DNA of 64,000 nucleotides from Haliotis asinina (GCF_037392515.1 NC_090295.1:13969001-14033000), one strand, 5' to 3'; shown: positions 1 through 11,460, counted from the stretch's first letter. Notes: generated by a model from the sequence alone, not told the origin. Program-made: numbers and translations.

Positions 1-498
1 CACAATTAGGGAAAAGCCAAACAGAACTTTCATCCAAAAAGAAAACATGATCCCAATCTTGATTTTCATGAGCCCGACACCAGTTTAAACGTTTTTCCTT
101 TTGTGCATCTTTCATCAACGGCGAGGGAATTCCACGTTTTTTCACCCAATTAAGTCTCTAACTGTTTCATTGCATACCTGAGGACTTCCTCTGCTAATCA
201 TTTCATTTCTGATGTTCTCAACACTTTTCAATTTGCCCCTACTCACAATCTGCCCATGTCTTCGGCGATCCACAACACTGAATTTCCTAGGCCGACCTGC
301 CCCTGCTTTGTGCTCTATCCCGGTTCCTGTTTGAATATTCTTCAAAGTTCTGTATACTGTAGACAGAGGAATACCATGTCTACAAGCTAACACTTTAGCA
401 TCAGCCTCACCCCTTTCAAAATCATCTAGAATGAGCTTTCTTTTCTCTCTTGCTGTAAATTCTGCCATGTCAACACAGGAAGCCGTCTGCTCAGACAA
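1..498 (-). pseudogene. Tc1/mariner-type transposase, 5' part, frameshifted and cut by the window edge
   Basis: The minus strand encodes a 118-residue open segment from about 495 to 142. It has a helix-turn-helix region (residues about 15-55, including GIPLSTVYRTLKNI) followed by a basic GRPRKF linker, the usual N-terminal DNA-binding layout of Tc1/mariner transposases. After LIG the frame hits TGA near 142. Shifted by one base, reading continues as WVKKRGIPSP, then DWDHVFFLDESSVWLF. The FLDES box carries the first catalytic Asp of the DDE triad (codon at 32-34). The rest of the catalytic domain lies left of the window. A frameshift near 140-150 therefore separates the binding and catalytic parts, so this copy is probably dead. 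The family assignment rests on motifs only. Confidence 0.72.
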
Positions 499-556
499 GG
501 GAGATAACTCTTGACGTAATGAGCTGCCTTCTAAGCCTTCAAGAGTTGTCTCCCTT
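499..556. repeat. Inverted repeat just upstream of the transposase remnant
   Basis: AAGGGAGATAACTCTTGA (about 497-514) is matched in inverse orientation by TCAAGAGTTGTCTCCCTT (about 539-556), with one or two mismatches. It probably forms part of the terminal region of the Tc1-like element; the other end is outside the window. Confidence 0.5.
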
Positions 557-1448
557 ATTTAGTATGCTTAGTGCATAGTGAAAGCCGTTTTTCCAATCTT
601 AGCATCATTAGAAAAAAAAACAAAGATTTTCTCAATAATTTCTGGGAACACTGTAATTGATATGTGTAAAAAAGAATTGGAATTGATATGAAATCACATG
701 TATCGTATAAAGCAATGCTTGCCGATGATGCACTGGTGCATCAGTGAATTGTGACATCCCAACCATGAGTCAGTTTACCTTATTTAATTTAAATGGAACA
801 AAATGTTAAGGAATATTATTGACATTAATCACACTCATGGTGATGGAAACGGTAATGCTATAATACCTGTGCAGAATTGATGCAAGAGTTGACTGAATGT
901 AAACTTATTACACAGTATGGTATAGTTTAAATTTTTGTACTGGTGTCATGCAATCGAATTAGAGCTGATGATTGGGTAAACACAGAGCCCTGTTGAGAAA
1001 AAGATGGTCCAAGGGAGATGATTAGCACGTTGATTTCAGATTACCTCCCTTTGACAACCATGCCAAAGCAATGCGCATTTTCATGGCTGTGGCAAGTTTT
1101 CCAGAGTAGCAAACTGAAGATGCAACAAGAAATTCAAATGTTCCTTTGAGTTTTTTCAGCATTTTGATTCCTTTTGCTCATGTTTTGTGAAATGTATGGG
1201 TGACAGAGTGAAAATGATAATGTGAGGGTTGATTCAAGGATAATTAATGAAAATGTAGTATAGGTTATTATATAATTATGATGTGGAATAAAGATTTTGT
1301 TCATTTAAACATTCTTATCTTTGTTTACAATTTTCAGAATTCATGACAGGTTGCTAAGGCATAGTTATAAATACTGTATAACATGACAAACAGCATATTA
1401 CATGGAGTATGAAATGGTCAAAATGAATGGTGTCATTGTATAAGACAC
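557..1448. other. Intergenic, no recognised content
   Basis: AT-rich sequence with no long open frame, no recognisable domain and no SINE copy. I see nothing in it beyond an imperfect GGGAG...CTCCC inverted pair near 1013-1058. Confidence 0.5.
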
Positions 1449-2215
1449 TGTGTGTGTCTGTGAATGCTGATGCCCTCATTGCCAACCTCTGGCAAGTCTG
1501 GCCTTTTGGAACTGTGCAGTCCTACAGTCAAAGATCTCGGTTCCACTCTTGACATGCACATCTGTAACATCAGCAAAATCTGCTAGCTGATCTCAAAAGA
1601 TGCTTCAATCAAGCGGGTGAGCACATGGGTATTATCACATATTGACCATTGCAATGTTCTACTAGCGGGATCTCCCAAGGGATTAATAAACAAATTACAG
1701 CTTGTACAAAACACAGCAAGAATTGCAGCCATGTGCCCCATGCAAGAACATACCACTACCACTACCACTACCACTACCACTACCACTACCACTACCACTA
1801 CCACTACTACTGCTACTGCTACTGCTAGTTCATGTATCAAGTGCATTTCTCCATGCACTATTCATGCTGCAAGCGCCCAAACAATCTGATTATTATTATC
1901 CCTGTTAACCCAAACTGCCTGTTCGGCCCTAGGTTATAGTCACATGACTTATCCCACATATAACACCAATACTCTGTTGTATGCACTCTTTATTCAAAGG
2001 AGGATTACATGCAAAACATTGTGTATAACATTCCAGTGCATCCATGGTACCACGCCACTCTATCTGCAAGAGCTTCTCCATCTACATCTCTGAGAACAAG
2101 AACAAAGGCCTATGGTGAATGGTCTTTCACACAGCAACACTCCAGTGGAACCAAATGCCAGAAAATCTGAAATCATGTGACAATTTGTCTAGTTTTAAAC
2201 TCTACTCAAGACCTG
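1449..2215 (+). mobile_element. Degenerate non-LTR retrotransposon (LINE) fragment, end of the reverse transcriptase ORF
   Basis: In shifting frames the plus strand reads VKDLGSTLD, then LSHIDHCNVLLAGSPKGLINKLQLVQNTA, and after a gap LYLQELL, LQWNQMPENLKSCDNLSSFK. This order is the conserved tail of LINE reverse-transcriptase ORFs (typically KDLGV, DYCNSLLAGLP, LQ.VQNAAAR, WN.LP..LR). Stops and frame changes separate the segments, so it is a dead fragment. An ACC/ACT triplet run (about 1752-1828) has expanded inside it, right after VQNTARIAAMCP. Confidence 0.7.
1752..1828. repeat. Trinucleotide microsatellite (CCACTA then CTGCTA)
   Basis: Nearly pure CCACTA hexamer repeats followed by TGCTAC triplets. 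All frames stay open, which produces artificial poly-Thr, Pro-Leu and poly-Val frames. Confidence 0.9.
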
Positions 2216-3181
2216 TCTCTCCTGGCTGGCATATCTATAAAACACTTCTCCACCTACCTCTAAGCGCTCTAGGCATGTCATTCAGTGTGGATATTACGCT
2301 ACAGAAGTTGACTTTATTATATTATTATTATTATTATCTTTTTCCATTTTTTTATTTTCCTTCATGCCTTTTTTCTGATGACAAAAATCAAAACAAGAAA
2401 CAAAATTGGTCTGGCCTGTTCTCAAAACGGCATTTTTATTTTAATAATATACACTTATGTCTGTATTCACATGTCTTCAGAAATTATATACATTACTTTT
2501 GGCATGTATTTTCACTGGACAACAGACCAACTTAAAAAAAATCAGTTTAGATTATTTCTAATCCAGAATGAACACTTTCATGTAACCAGTGACAAGTTTA
2601 CAGTGTCGATGACTAACAACAAATAGCTCAGTTCATGACACATAAAATTCAACAAGACCACTTGTCACATGACAACAATACACGCCCAGTCATCCATGGC
2701 GATCATTTGTAGTTGTGAACAGACAAGTGAGAACTGACAACACGGTTCAACGCCTGCAGTAAAGTGAGCGTACGTGTGGTACAGCTTGTCTTTGGAATAT
2801 ACAACCTGAATCCCAGGTTCTACAATGACTGGGTGGGGGAAGTTGTGTAGCAGGTAGAATATGGCTTTATTATAACTTGCAAGTGTCAAGCTGAACTTGG
2901 AAAGTACCTATAATTTCTTGAGATAACATAGCAATTCTTCTCGTTTTGAATATGTCTGTGTTAAATGAATTGATTGAGTGGTCGTGCAGATGGACTTGCT
3001 TGACGAGTCAACACATGATCCCCTGATAGCGGTTATCAAATCAATAAGCCGACTAAGTATGTAGAAGATTATCAAAAGATGGGTGATTCAGTTTCTTAAT
3101 TATAAACACGCTATTTCAACTACTTCTGCTCACTCTAAGGTGCTTTGCAAGATAAATGCAACACTGAACATCAATTGAGTG
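2216..3181. other. Intergenic, AT-rich, no recognised content
   Basis: Includes a TAT/TTA run near 2316-2336. No domain, SINE or splice-bounded coding segment is recognisable. Confidence 0.45.
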
Positions 3182-3282
3182 CTGTTTCGGGACGCTGTGT
3201 CTGCCATTACGAGATGCTGTGTCTGCCGTTTCGAGACGCTGTGTCTGCCGTTTCGAGATGTTGTGCCTGCCGTTTCGAGCGC
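3182..3282. repeat. 22-bp CpG-rich tandem repeat, about 4.5 copies
   Basis: Units of about 22 bp of the form GAGACGCTGTGTCTGCCGTTTC start near 3191, 3211, 3233 and 3255 and fade at 3277. The block and the sequence after it to about 3325 are clearly richer in CpG than the surroundings. Confidence 0.75.
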
Positions 3283-3575
3283 TCGGCGACCGTTCTCAGC
3301 CGCACTTGTAGCCGATACGCGAGTTTTGTTTCTATTTCAAACGATTAATTAGTTACCAATTACAGAGGCGTTCGTTTCATTTATGGAGGATATTGTTGCA
3401 ATTTCTGAAGTTTATCTTCTTATGTTGATGATATGTGGTATGTTTTGGTGTATATGAGTTCAGTTTTGATGATTTGTTCACCGTTTGTGCGATAGGCCTG
3501 AACATCTGAAAGAGACGTGCTTTGAGCCTTTTCTCTGAAGGTGCTGATTGTTGCAGACTCTCTCAGACTAGATGG

Positions 3576-3658
3576 TATCCGAGAGCTGCGATGCGGTCCT
3601 ATACAGTCAAGACGCGTCATGTCTTGATTGCATAGGACCGCATCGCGGCTTTCGGCTA
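3576..3658. mobile_element. Foldback element with 9-bp target-site duplication
   Basis: Two 38-bp arms with about five mismatches (3576-3613 and 3621-3658) surround a 7-nt loop, GCGTCAT. The element is flanked on both sides by the identical 9-mer ACTAGATGG (3567-3575 and 3659-3667). This fits a very short non-autonomous DNA element; 9-bp duplications are typical of Mutator-like transposition. Confidence 0.7.
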
Positions 3659-3726
3659 ACTAGATGGAAGCTTGTCCAAAAGTGTTGCGACTGCCTTGTC
3701 AGAGCACTTGTCCCCTTACATTTCAG

Positions 3727-3960
3727 TCATTGATCATATTCGTATAATAAGGCTGATTCAGAGAGACATAGTTGGTTTATATGGGATACAGGTGCATGCA
3801 AATATGATGGTGCTGTGTGCTGTATTGCCTTGAATGTGTACAGTAGGATCTTATATAGGCATCCGAGATGCACCAGCAACCAGTGCAAGGATTCCATATT
3901 GGTGTTATGTGATCCTGTAGAGAACATACCATTTGAAGCTGATTGTAAGGATCGAGTTAA
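3727..3960 (-). mobile_element. LINE fragment, reverse transcriptase C-terminal region
   Basis: The minus strand reads SLHWLLVHLGCLYKILLYTF, then KAIQHTAPSYLHAPVSH. This is the conserved LHWLPV...R..YKILLLTFKAL...APSYL block of LINE reverse-transcriptase ORFs. Only about 66 residues survive. It may belong to the same family as the fragment at 1449-2215 but covers a different segment. Confidence 0.7.
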
Positions 3961-4261
3961 GACCTCAGTTTATCTAGTCAGAAATCTCTGAGGTGTCAAG
4001 CTGTCAAACAAGATCAACCAATATCAACCATCAAAATACTCTGTGATCCATACTGCCTAACTTCTACCGTTTCCACACTGCTTAACTTCAACTGTTAAAA
4101 TCATTCATTTCCTTGATTAATTTCCGCGACTAGCAAACCTGTTGATTATGCTCTGTCATGTTACTTCAGTCTGGGGACGAGGAGTGAAATTATTAATTCT
4201 GCATGAACTGCATGTTAATTAGTTTTATGCAGTAGTGATATAGAAAGGATTGTGAGCCAGA

Positions 4262-4335
4262 TGAGAGTGAGTGAGTTTAGTTTTACGCCACTTTTAGCAA
4301 TATTCTAGCAATATCGTGGTGGGGGGACACCAGAA
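4262..4335 (-). repeat. tRNA-derived SINE (family B), tail-end fragment
   Basis: Contains the GAGTGAGTGAG tail and adjacent body (TTTAGTTTTACGCCACTTTTAG). The strand is given as the direction from tRNA-like head to tail. The head is missing. Confidence 0.7.
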
Positions 4336-4394
4336 AAGGGAGAGGGGAGGCATGCTGATGTGTATGTTTGCGGATATATGAACTTGTGTATACG

Positions 4395-4420
4395 TATACC
4401 CTGGAGATATCGAGGATGAC
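4395..4420. repeat. Solo terminal sequence of the 10333-10821 element
   Basis: The stretch beginning GTATACCCTGGAGATATC and ending CGAGGATGA is shared with the right end of the inverted-repeat element at 10333-10821. No second end was seen nearby. Confidence 0.5.
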
Positions 4421-4436
4421 AGCATGCATGCTCTCT

Positions 4437-4755
4437 GATGTCCTCACATGTACCTCATAACCCCAGCCTCCTCAAGGGTGAGGCGAAGCTGGGTTTACGT
4501 TGTACTTGAGAATACTTTACTCATATGACGATGTGTATGCATGTGTATGTGTGGCTGCTTGTACTTAAGCTGGTTTATAATGTTAGCTCATTGAGATACC
4601 ACGCTGCAGTTAAGGAGGAATACCCCACTCAGATATTATCCTGACTCTGAGCTGACCAGTCCTTGTTGTACCCACCAATGCTAAGTGCCAGGAAGGGACC
4701 GTCAAGTACCATCTCCGAGTAGATGCTCTAACCACTACCCCACGGAGGCGGCACA
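4437..4755 (+). repeat. Dispersed repeat family C, copy 1
   Basis: About 300 bp sharing ordered blocks with 15900-16215 and 34390-34575: TACTTGAGAATA, TACTTAAGCTGGTTT, GAGATACCA, CTGACTCTGAGCT and GATGCTCTAACC. No coding potential. Class unknown; possibly an old SINE or MITE. Confidence 0.65.
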
Positions 4756-4819
4756 TCATACTCAGAAGGCCAACTCCAAGCTGACCAGTCCAGGTATTAT
4801 CTCCTTAATAACAATGACA

Positions 4820-4920
4820 TATAGAGTTGGTTGGCCGTTGTTTAAGACTGCTCTCAGAAATATTCCAGCTACATGGCAGCAGTCTAAACAATCGAATTAG
4901 AACCAATGACATCGACCTAC
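4820..4920 (-). repeat. SINE family A, degraded fragment
   Basis: Shares AATATTCCAGCTACATGG and the following diverged segment with the family A body. Confidence 0.5.
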
Positions 4921-4929
4921 ACGAATGGG

Positions 4930-5190
4930 GTGAGCGAGTTTAGTTTTACGCCACACTCAGCAATATTCCAGCTATATGGCCGTGGTCTGCAAATAATCGA
5001 GTCTGGACCAGACAATCCAGTGATCAACAACATTACCATCGATCTGGGAACCGAAGACATGGGTCAAGCAAGTCAGCGCGCATGACCACCCGATCCTGTT
5101 AGTCGCCTCTTGCGACAAGCATAGGTGCCTTTCATGGCAAGCATGGGTTGCTGAAGGCCTATTCTACCCTGGATCTTCACGGGTCCCTAC
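4930..5190 (-). repeat. SINE family A, near full length
   Basis: Reads, on the plus strand, from a tail (GAGCGAGTTTAGTTTTACG) through CAGCAATATTCCAGCTATATGG and ACCCGATCCTGTTAGTCGCC to the head ending CTTCACGGGTCCC. It shares its tail half with the tRNA-derived family B, so head to tail runs on the minus strand. Confidence 0.85.
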
Positions 5191-5227
5191 ACAAATAGGA
5201 AATGATGACAAGTGTTAACCAAATCAG

Positions 5228-5312
5228 CCTGCCTGACCACCTGTGTACCCATTAATTGTATCTCACGACAAGCATGGATTGCTGATGGCCAATTCTAACC
5301 CCGATATTAACC
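5228..5312 (-). repeat. SINE family A, head fragment
   Basis: Contains GCCTGACCACC, CTCACGACAAGCATGG and TTGCTGATGGCC, diverged from the full-length copy just upstream. Confidence 0.6.
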
Positions 5313-5459
5313 GGCCACCAAGCAGGGCAACGACAACCATCTTTTGGTGCGACATTGCAAGGTACCAAATTTTTTTCCATTCTCCCGGCAGACAAGACAA
5401 AATCACAGAGGTCTCAACAAGTTTGAAAAATGCAAACAAATCTCGTAATGTTTGAACAA

Positions 5460-8040
5460 GGTGTTTTATTTCACCTCAATATTTCATTGCACTTGACACA
5501 TCATATCTACAAGGACAATATATTACTCCATGAAACTATTACATTGATGTCAGTATTCATTTATAAATACTGGTTCTCCAAAATAATAATGAATATTGAT
5601 GACCATCAACCAGCTGTTTCTTCTGTTAACTCTATGTGGGCAATTCCTATTAAACAAATATACAGGTGTAGTTAGCACTTGGTGCAATTCAAAATTACTT
5701 TGTTTGACAAACAAATCACAGGTCATATTATCATAGCACAGATGAAAATAACACATTTAGAGGTCAAATCAATATGACTACACCAGTATAAACAAAAGCA
5801 TTTTCTTTTCTGCTGGAATATACAATACAAACACCAATAATGGTTAGAACATCAAACATACCCAATATCCAAAATACATCTGGACCAAACACTATAGGCA
5901 TCTGTCCTTGGCCCCCAAAGCACTATACTTATATATTCATTCATTCATTCATTCATGAGAATTGCTAGTCATGTAAGCCTGGGATGCATTTAAGAATGGT
6001 GCCAATCCATAATCTCTACTTCAACTGTCAAGCATGGGTTGCTGAGGTCCAACTCTCACCTGGATCTTCACATGTTTGTACACGAAGAGTTCTAACAGCA
6101 TGAACTGAAGTACTTTGGGCCCGTGACCAATACCTGTTATTTTGGCAAGAATACTACATTTAAGGTATCTGGTAAAGCGCATTTGGAAACTCAAAATATG
6201 TGACAGCATGTAAATAGAATATACAGAAACAAGTCAGATCACAGACATATTGTGGAGTATTGATTATGAGAATATGCTCAATGCACAAAAGATGGAACAT
6301 ACTTTCAATTACATTAATTGTAATAACATTACAAAAAAGCCCTTATCCTATTACTAATCACAAAGTATTGGAATGGCCCATCCACAATAACCTTTACAAC
6401 TATTGCAAGTTAGTTCCAAATTTATGAAAAGTGACATGCCATAGTTTTACACTCAGGGCTGAGAAGATGGGAAAATACTATGGTTCAGGGTCTGTACTCA
6501 AGCAGGTCTTTTGAATAAAGCTGTTACAAGCATGTCATTTTCATGGGGTGTTGCAATTTGAGGACAGAAACAAACTTGTTTGATGAAAGAGTAAATAAAA
6601 AATTTCATTCAAAAAACCGTCTCTAACAATGTTGAACCTGTTTCCAACTGAATAAACTCTGACACATTCAGTGTTTATAAGAGGATACAATGTCAGATCT
6701 TTCAGTTTGCATTAACAGTAGCGCGGCCTCACAAAATAAGGGCAAAACTGTGTCACAAAATCTGAGAAGTTATTGTATGTAGTGGGTACGGAAACGTTAC
6801 AGGAGCACTGTGAATAAAAATAATCAAAATCATAATCTAAATATATAACATAAATAGCAATAATAAATGCTCTTGTATCATACACTGCTAAAGTAAGACA
6901 GTTTTTCATGGATTTTTCAAGGGGAGAGAACTCAAACAAAATGCTGGATAAATGCCAAAAATACATATTTAACGAAAACATGTCACCAAATGATTTCACA
7001 ACATATAAACATTGGGTATAAATAATAATGAATCGTTTTCATTACATTTTCATTTGTTAAAAAAAACAAAAGGGGGTTAGTAAATTTCAGTCAGGGAGAT
7101 TTATTTGTCTTTCAATTGGTGAATGACCATGGTGCCCTGAATCCTTAGCTCCTCCCTTCCAAAATCAAATAGTTCTCAAATCTTTAAACTGAAATGAGGA
7201 TGTCATTATGTCATCAGGGGATGAAGAGTCTCATGAGGTCTCACAAAAAATGTTTTACTTTGAATAAAATATTACTCCCTGTACACATACAAATTAAAAA
7301 ATGACACAGTTAACAAACATAGCAAGTTGGCAAAAATTTCACTGAAACATAAATTTACATAAACAAATCATTTCTCTTTTGGACACTGTTCCATCATAGG
7401 TCTGAACCAGTCACATACAACAGAAGCAGGCTACATGCCGAGGGCCTGGGACCCCCATGAGCTTGACTGAAGCCACAATGTCCTTGCCCGGGATGCCTAT
7501 GTTCTTATCTCGACTCCCCCATGTTCTCAATCAGAAACCCCATGATGATATCTGTACACCCCTGTTCTTGCCTGGGACATGTTCATGCCAGACTCCCCAC
7601 TGACCCATGAATATATATCTAAATTCCTGACAGCATATGACCACACATGACAAAAGCACATACAAAACATAGACATGCATAGACGAGCACCTGGGATATG
7701 ATGAATTGTGATATTACTGCATAATGCTTACTGTTACATTTACACGGTGAAGAATACTGCAAAGTCAAGACTTGTGAAGGACAATGAACAAAAAACATTC
7801 ATCACATGTTAGTAGTACATGTATCAAAAAAACATCATATAAATGTACAGATCAACATGTCAACTTCCTGAAGTATTGCATCACTACCATGATTTTAATA
7901 AATACAACATTGTGCAGACATATGTACAAATATACTGACACACAAAATATATTTTCAGCTTCTTACAGCATGCAACATTCATAAAAAATATTTTGTATCC
8001 ATATGAACATGAAAATACCATTTACAAAAGCTGACTCAAC
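5460..8040. other. AT-rich tract almost free of SINEs, possible distal 3' region of the minus-strand gene
   Basis: No coding frame is recognisable. A minus-strand AATAAA (TTTATT at 5464-5469) sits at its left edge, followed by more than 2 kb of low-complexity AT-rich sequence with only one short SINE fragment (about 6027-6080). This looks like a long 3' untranslated region, but no splice or transcript evidence is available. Confidence 0.25.
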
Positions 8041-8045
8041 CTTAA

Positions 8046-8330
8046 GTGACTGACAGACTTTTATGCCGCTTTTGGCAATATTCCAGCAATATCACGATGG
8101 AGACACCAGAAATGGGCTCCTTACATTATACCCATGTCAGGAATCAAACCCAGGTGTTTGGTGTGACAAGTGAACGCTTTCACCACTGGCTACCCCATCA
8201 CCCCAGGATTTATGAAGGTACCTTTAAGTTCAACACAACAGTAGAATAATCAAACCCAGGTGTTCGGCATGATGAGAGAACAACTTCAGCACTAGCCACT
8301 AGGCTATCTCACCGCCTTTTTCAGTTTCAA
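8046..8330 (-). repeat. SINE family B, two adjacent diverged copies
   Basis: The first (8046-8225) shows CTTTTGGCAATATTCCAGC and GGAATCAAACCCAGG, a mutated B box. The second (about 8240-8330) keeps only the tRNA-like head (AATCAAACCCAGG, CACTAGGCTA). Confidence 0.75.
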
Positions 8331-8529
8331 AAACTGACCTTCTTCAAATGGAAAAGGAGGAAGTTTTCATTCAATCAAAAGGTATTCTTGAGCAGCAATA
8401 CATTGATCCTGATTTGAGGAATTTAAGATCTGCTGCATTTCTGAACTGACTATTCGATACATGGAAATATATTCTGGACAAAACGATACAGCTAAAACCT
8501 TAAAGGGCCTTAATGATAAACTCTCTTTG

Positions 8530-8705
8530 GAGTGAGTGAGTGAGTGAGTGAGTGAGTGGATTTGGTTTTACGCCGCTTTTAGCAATATTCCAGCGATATC
8601 ACGGCGGGGGACACCAGAAAATGAGCCTGACACATTGTGGGGAATCGAACCCGGGTCTTCAGCATGACGAGCGAACACTTTAAACCACTAGGCTACCCCA
8701 GCGCC
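8530..8705 (-). repeat. SINE family B, full length with intact Pol III boxes
   Basis: On the minus strand it runs from the head (GGGTAGCCTAGTGG) to a GAGTGAG-type tail at 8530-8556. The A box TAGCCTAGTGG (8685-8695) and the B box GGTTCGATTCC (8641-8651) both match the tRNA promoter consensus exactly, showing tRNA ancestry. Confidence 0.88.
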
Positions 8706-8706
8706 C

Positions 8707-8945
8707 CTTGGAGTGAGTGAGTGAGTGAGTGAGTGAGTGAGCGAGTGTTGAGTTTTAAGCTGCACTCAGCAATATTCCAGCTATATGGTGGCGATCTGTA
8801 AATAATTGAGTCTGGACCAGACAATCCACTGATGAACAACATGAGCATCGATCTGCACAAATTGGAAACCGATGACATGTGTCAACCAAGCCAGCAAGGC
8901 TGACCACCCGATCCCGTTAGTCGCCTCTTACGCCTCTTACGACAA
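8707..8945 (-). repeat. SINE family A copy, directly abutting a family B copy
   Basis: Shares the CAGCAATATTCCAGC body, the CTGGACCAGACAATCCA block and CCCGATCCCGTTAGTCGCC. It begins within two bases of the end of the family B head at 8705, a nested or tandem insertion. Confidence 0.85.
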
Positions 8946-9821
8946 GCATGGTCAGAACTCTCTTTGGATGTGCCCCCAACCAACGAGACATTATTATGTC
9001 TGGAATGGCTTCCATGACAATCAAACACCTAGACTGGAAAAATGAATATAAAGAAAAGAACAAAAACTGCCATGTTACTTCAGAATTCAACTCAATATGA
9101 CATATGATAATACAATGCTCACATCACAATGCTTTAGCCCAAGTTTCCAAATTTTGGAAAAGAAATTATCAAAAACATGACTTTCTCTTTGTCAATCAGT
9201 CAGCTTGTAGCTTTAATTTATGACTGTTGTAAAATTAGCTAATAGATTATCTTTACTTAAGTTGTAAAATTTTTGTCAGTTTATACAGACAGATCATTCT
9301 CCTGCAGAACTAACATATACATGTAAACAGTGACAATGCCTTGTGAGACAGTAAAACACCAAATGCTTTTGAAAGGAAAAAATATCCAAATCCTTGTCAA
9401 AGAAAGTCAGATCATATCAAATGAGCATGTAATGCCATTTAACAATTCGTGAGGTCTGCTGATGAAATTTAAATAATTTTTTTGAAAGTGACCACAACAT
9501 CTGCAACAAATGAGCATTTTCTGAATGAAAATATTTTTCTGGTATTGTTATTTTGTCACTAACATTAGATTAAATCTGACATGAAATACATAACTATTTA
9601 TTCAGTGTGAGAGGAATGTTTGGTAGCAGTGTCCATAAACCTAGTACTTAAAACAAACTGATAACATATCTGAGCTACCTTAGCTGTATGTGTTTGAGAA
9701 ATTCATTGAGATTCAGACAATGAAGATAAAATCAAAGAAAAGGCTCCATAAAATATGTAAATCAGGAATTGAGAGTAAAATATATAAAATGAGATTACAG
9801 TAAGTATAAAGGATAAAACTA

Positions 9822-9957
9822 ATGACTGACTGACTGACTGATTGAATAAATATTGTTTAACACCACACTCAGCAATTTTCCAACTATTTGGTGGTGGTCT
9901 GTAAATAATCAGGTCTGGAACAGACAATCCAGCGATCAACAGCTTGAGTAGCTATAC
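9822..9957 (-). repeat. SINE family A, tail half only
   Basis: A TGAC repeat (9824-9840) replaces the usual GAGT tail, followed by CACCACACTCAGCAATTTTCC and ACAGACAATCCAGCGATCAAC. The head half is absent. Confidence 0.75.
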
Positions 9958-10332
9958 AGAATTAATATCAGCATAATCAAGTAATCACATTTCATAATGC
10001 ATGTTACGTATCAACTTGATCATTACCCTTGAATGCATTACTTTTCATCAATACTAAAAGAGGAGAGTTAAAGAACACAAGACTTTTTTTTCAATGACTT
10101 AAGTAAATCCGTTATCTGTTACAGCCTTCCAAACCTGGGGGCTCTTTAACTCATTCTGAGTAGAAAATATGATTGAACGAAACATTGTTTTTGTACAAAT
10201 TACATCAAATCCTTACAGTTATGCTGGACAGGGATTGTGATGTCTTGCTTGTGAACAGATTCAGTTGATAAAAGGAAAACTTTGACAGCAAGAGAAATGA
10301 GTCAGAAAGATCGTTCTTATCATAATAAGTCA

Positions 10333-10821
10333 CATCCTCGAAATCTCCAAGGTATACGTTCCGATAAGTCTCCACTGTACCCTGGACGCATCTACGGCTC
10401 TGCCAGATAAATTTATTACCTCCCTTGACTGTCTTTTCATCCAGTTGAGCGAACCAATCACAACTCACTTTCGTTTTTTGAATTATCTAACCGATTAGAC
10501 ATGGCAACACAAACCATGCAGAGGTTCTCTGGAAGAGGTAGAAGGAGTTCTTTCATATGTTGTTTTAAAGTTTCCGACCTATCAATTTGTTTGTATGATT
10601 TCCCTAAAATCTGAGACGCACTGTGGGCAAACCTTCGCAGTTGTGACCGCTACCTTTGTTGACACTGGCAAGCTCTGTTGTAACGGCGGCCTAGCTGATT
10701 GGCTACTGTGAGAAGGCGGAGCCAGCAAAGGGAGGTAATAAATTTATCTGACAGAGCCGTAGATGCGTCCAGGGTATAGTGGAGACATATCGGAGCGTAT
10801 ACCCTGGAGATATCGAGGATG
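10333..10821. mobile_element. MITE with ~100-bp terminal inverted repeats and 9-bp target duplication
   Basis: The left arm (10333 to about 10433) and right arm (about 10727-10821) are about 93% inverse matches. The outer ends are CATCCTCG and CGAGGATG; the inner ends are CTCCCTTGA and CAAAGGGAG. Both sides are flanked by the identical 9-mer AATAAGTCA (10324-10332 and 10822-10830). Long inverted repeats plus a 9-bp duplication fit a non-autonomous Mutator-like element. The roughly 290-bp centre has no transposase frame. Confidence 0.85.
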
Positions 10822-11292
10822 AATAAGTCATGGACAACCAACTGTTCTGTTTTTGTGCAATGGAAACAATCATATGTTACCACAATGACCCATTGTTTGA
10901 AAATGCATTCAGCCCAAAAAATCAAATATCTAAGACTTACAAAAAACAGTGAGCAAAATCTGGGTCAACACTTTCCATGGCTGAACCAGTTACTAATACA
11001 CCCAGTTACAGTCACCAGATTATCACAACTAAACTTTCGTTATTTGAGCAAACTTTGCTTCAATTAAGGTCAAGGTCATTTTCAGTCAATGTCACCTTTC
11101 CTCAAGGTCATGAGGTTACTGAATCAAGGCTGGTCATCAGTTAGAAAGAGGATGGGTCAACATTGATGACTTGATCCGCAGCAAGGGGTGCCCTGGACAA
11201 GGAATCAAAGTTCCTCTGTTCATAATAATGGAACTGTACCAATATCTGAGAACTGTTAAGGAAAACAAAAGGGTTGCGCAAAAGTCAAAATG

Positions 11293-11460
11293 TCAGTGAG
11301 ACAGTGATGAGTTTTTATGCCACCTTTAGCACCTTTTCCAGCAATATCATGGCAGGTGACGCTAGAAATTTACTTCAAATGATATACCCACGACAGAAAT
11401 TGAAACCCAGCTATTCAGACTAAACAGAAGTGTTTTACCACTAGGCTACACCAATGCCCC
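11293..11460 (-). repeat. SINE family B, diverged
   Basis: GTTTTTATGCCACCTTTAGC, AGCAATATCATGGC and TTTTACCACTAGGCTACACC mark a decayed copy running head to tail on the minus strand. Confidence 0.7.

Noticed and set aside
1583..1908. Frames with long Thr, Val or Pro-Leu runs
   Set aside because: They are translations of a CCACTA microsatellite expanded inside a dead LINE fragment.
8530..8705. tRNA gene suggested by perfect A and B boxes
   Set aside because: No cloverleaf with acceptor and anticodon stems is visible; the boxes belong to a dispersed SINE with an ACTC-type tail.
10205..10468. 87-codon minus-strand frame
   Set aside because: It overlaps the left arm of the Mutator-like MITE and is a by-product of the inverted repeat.
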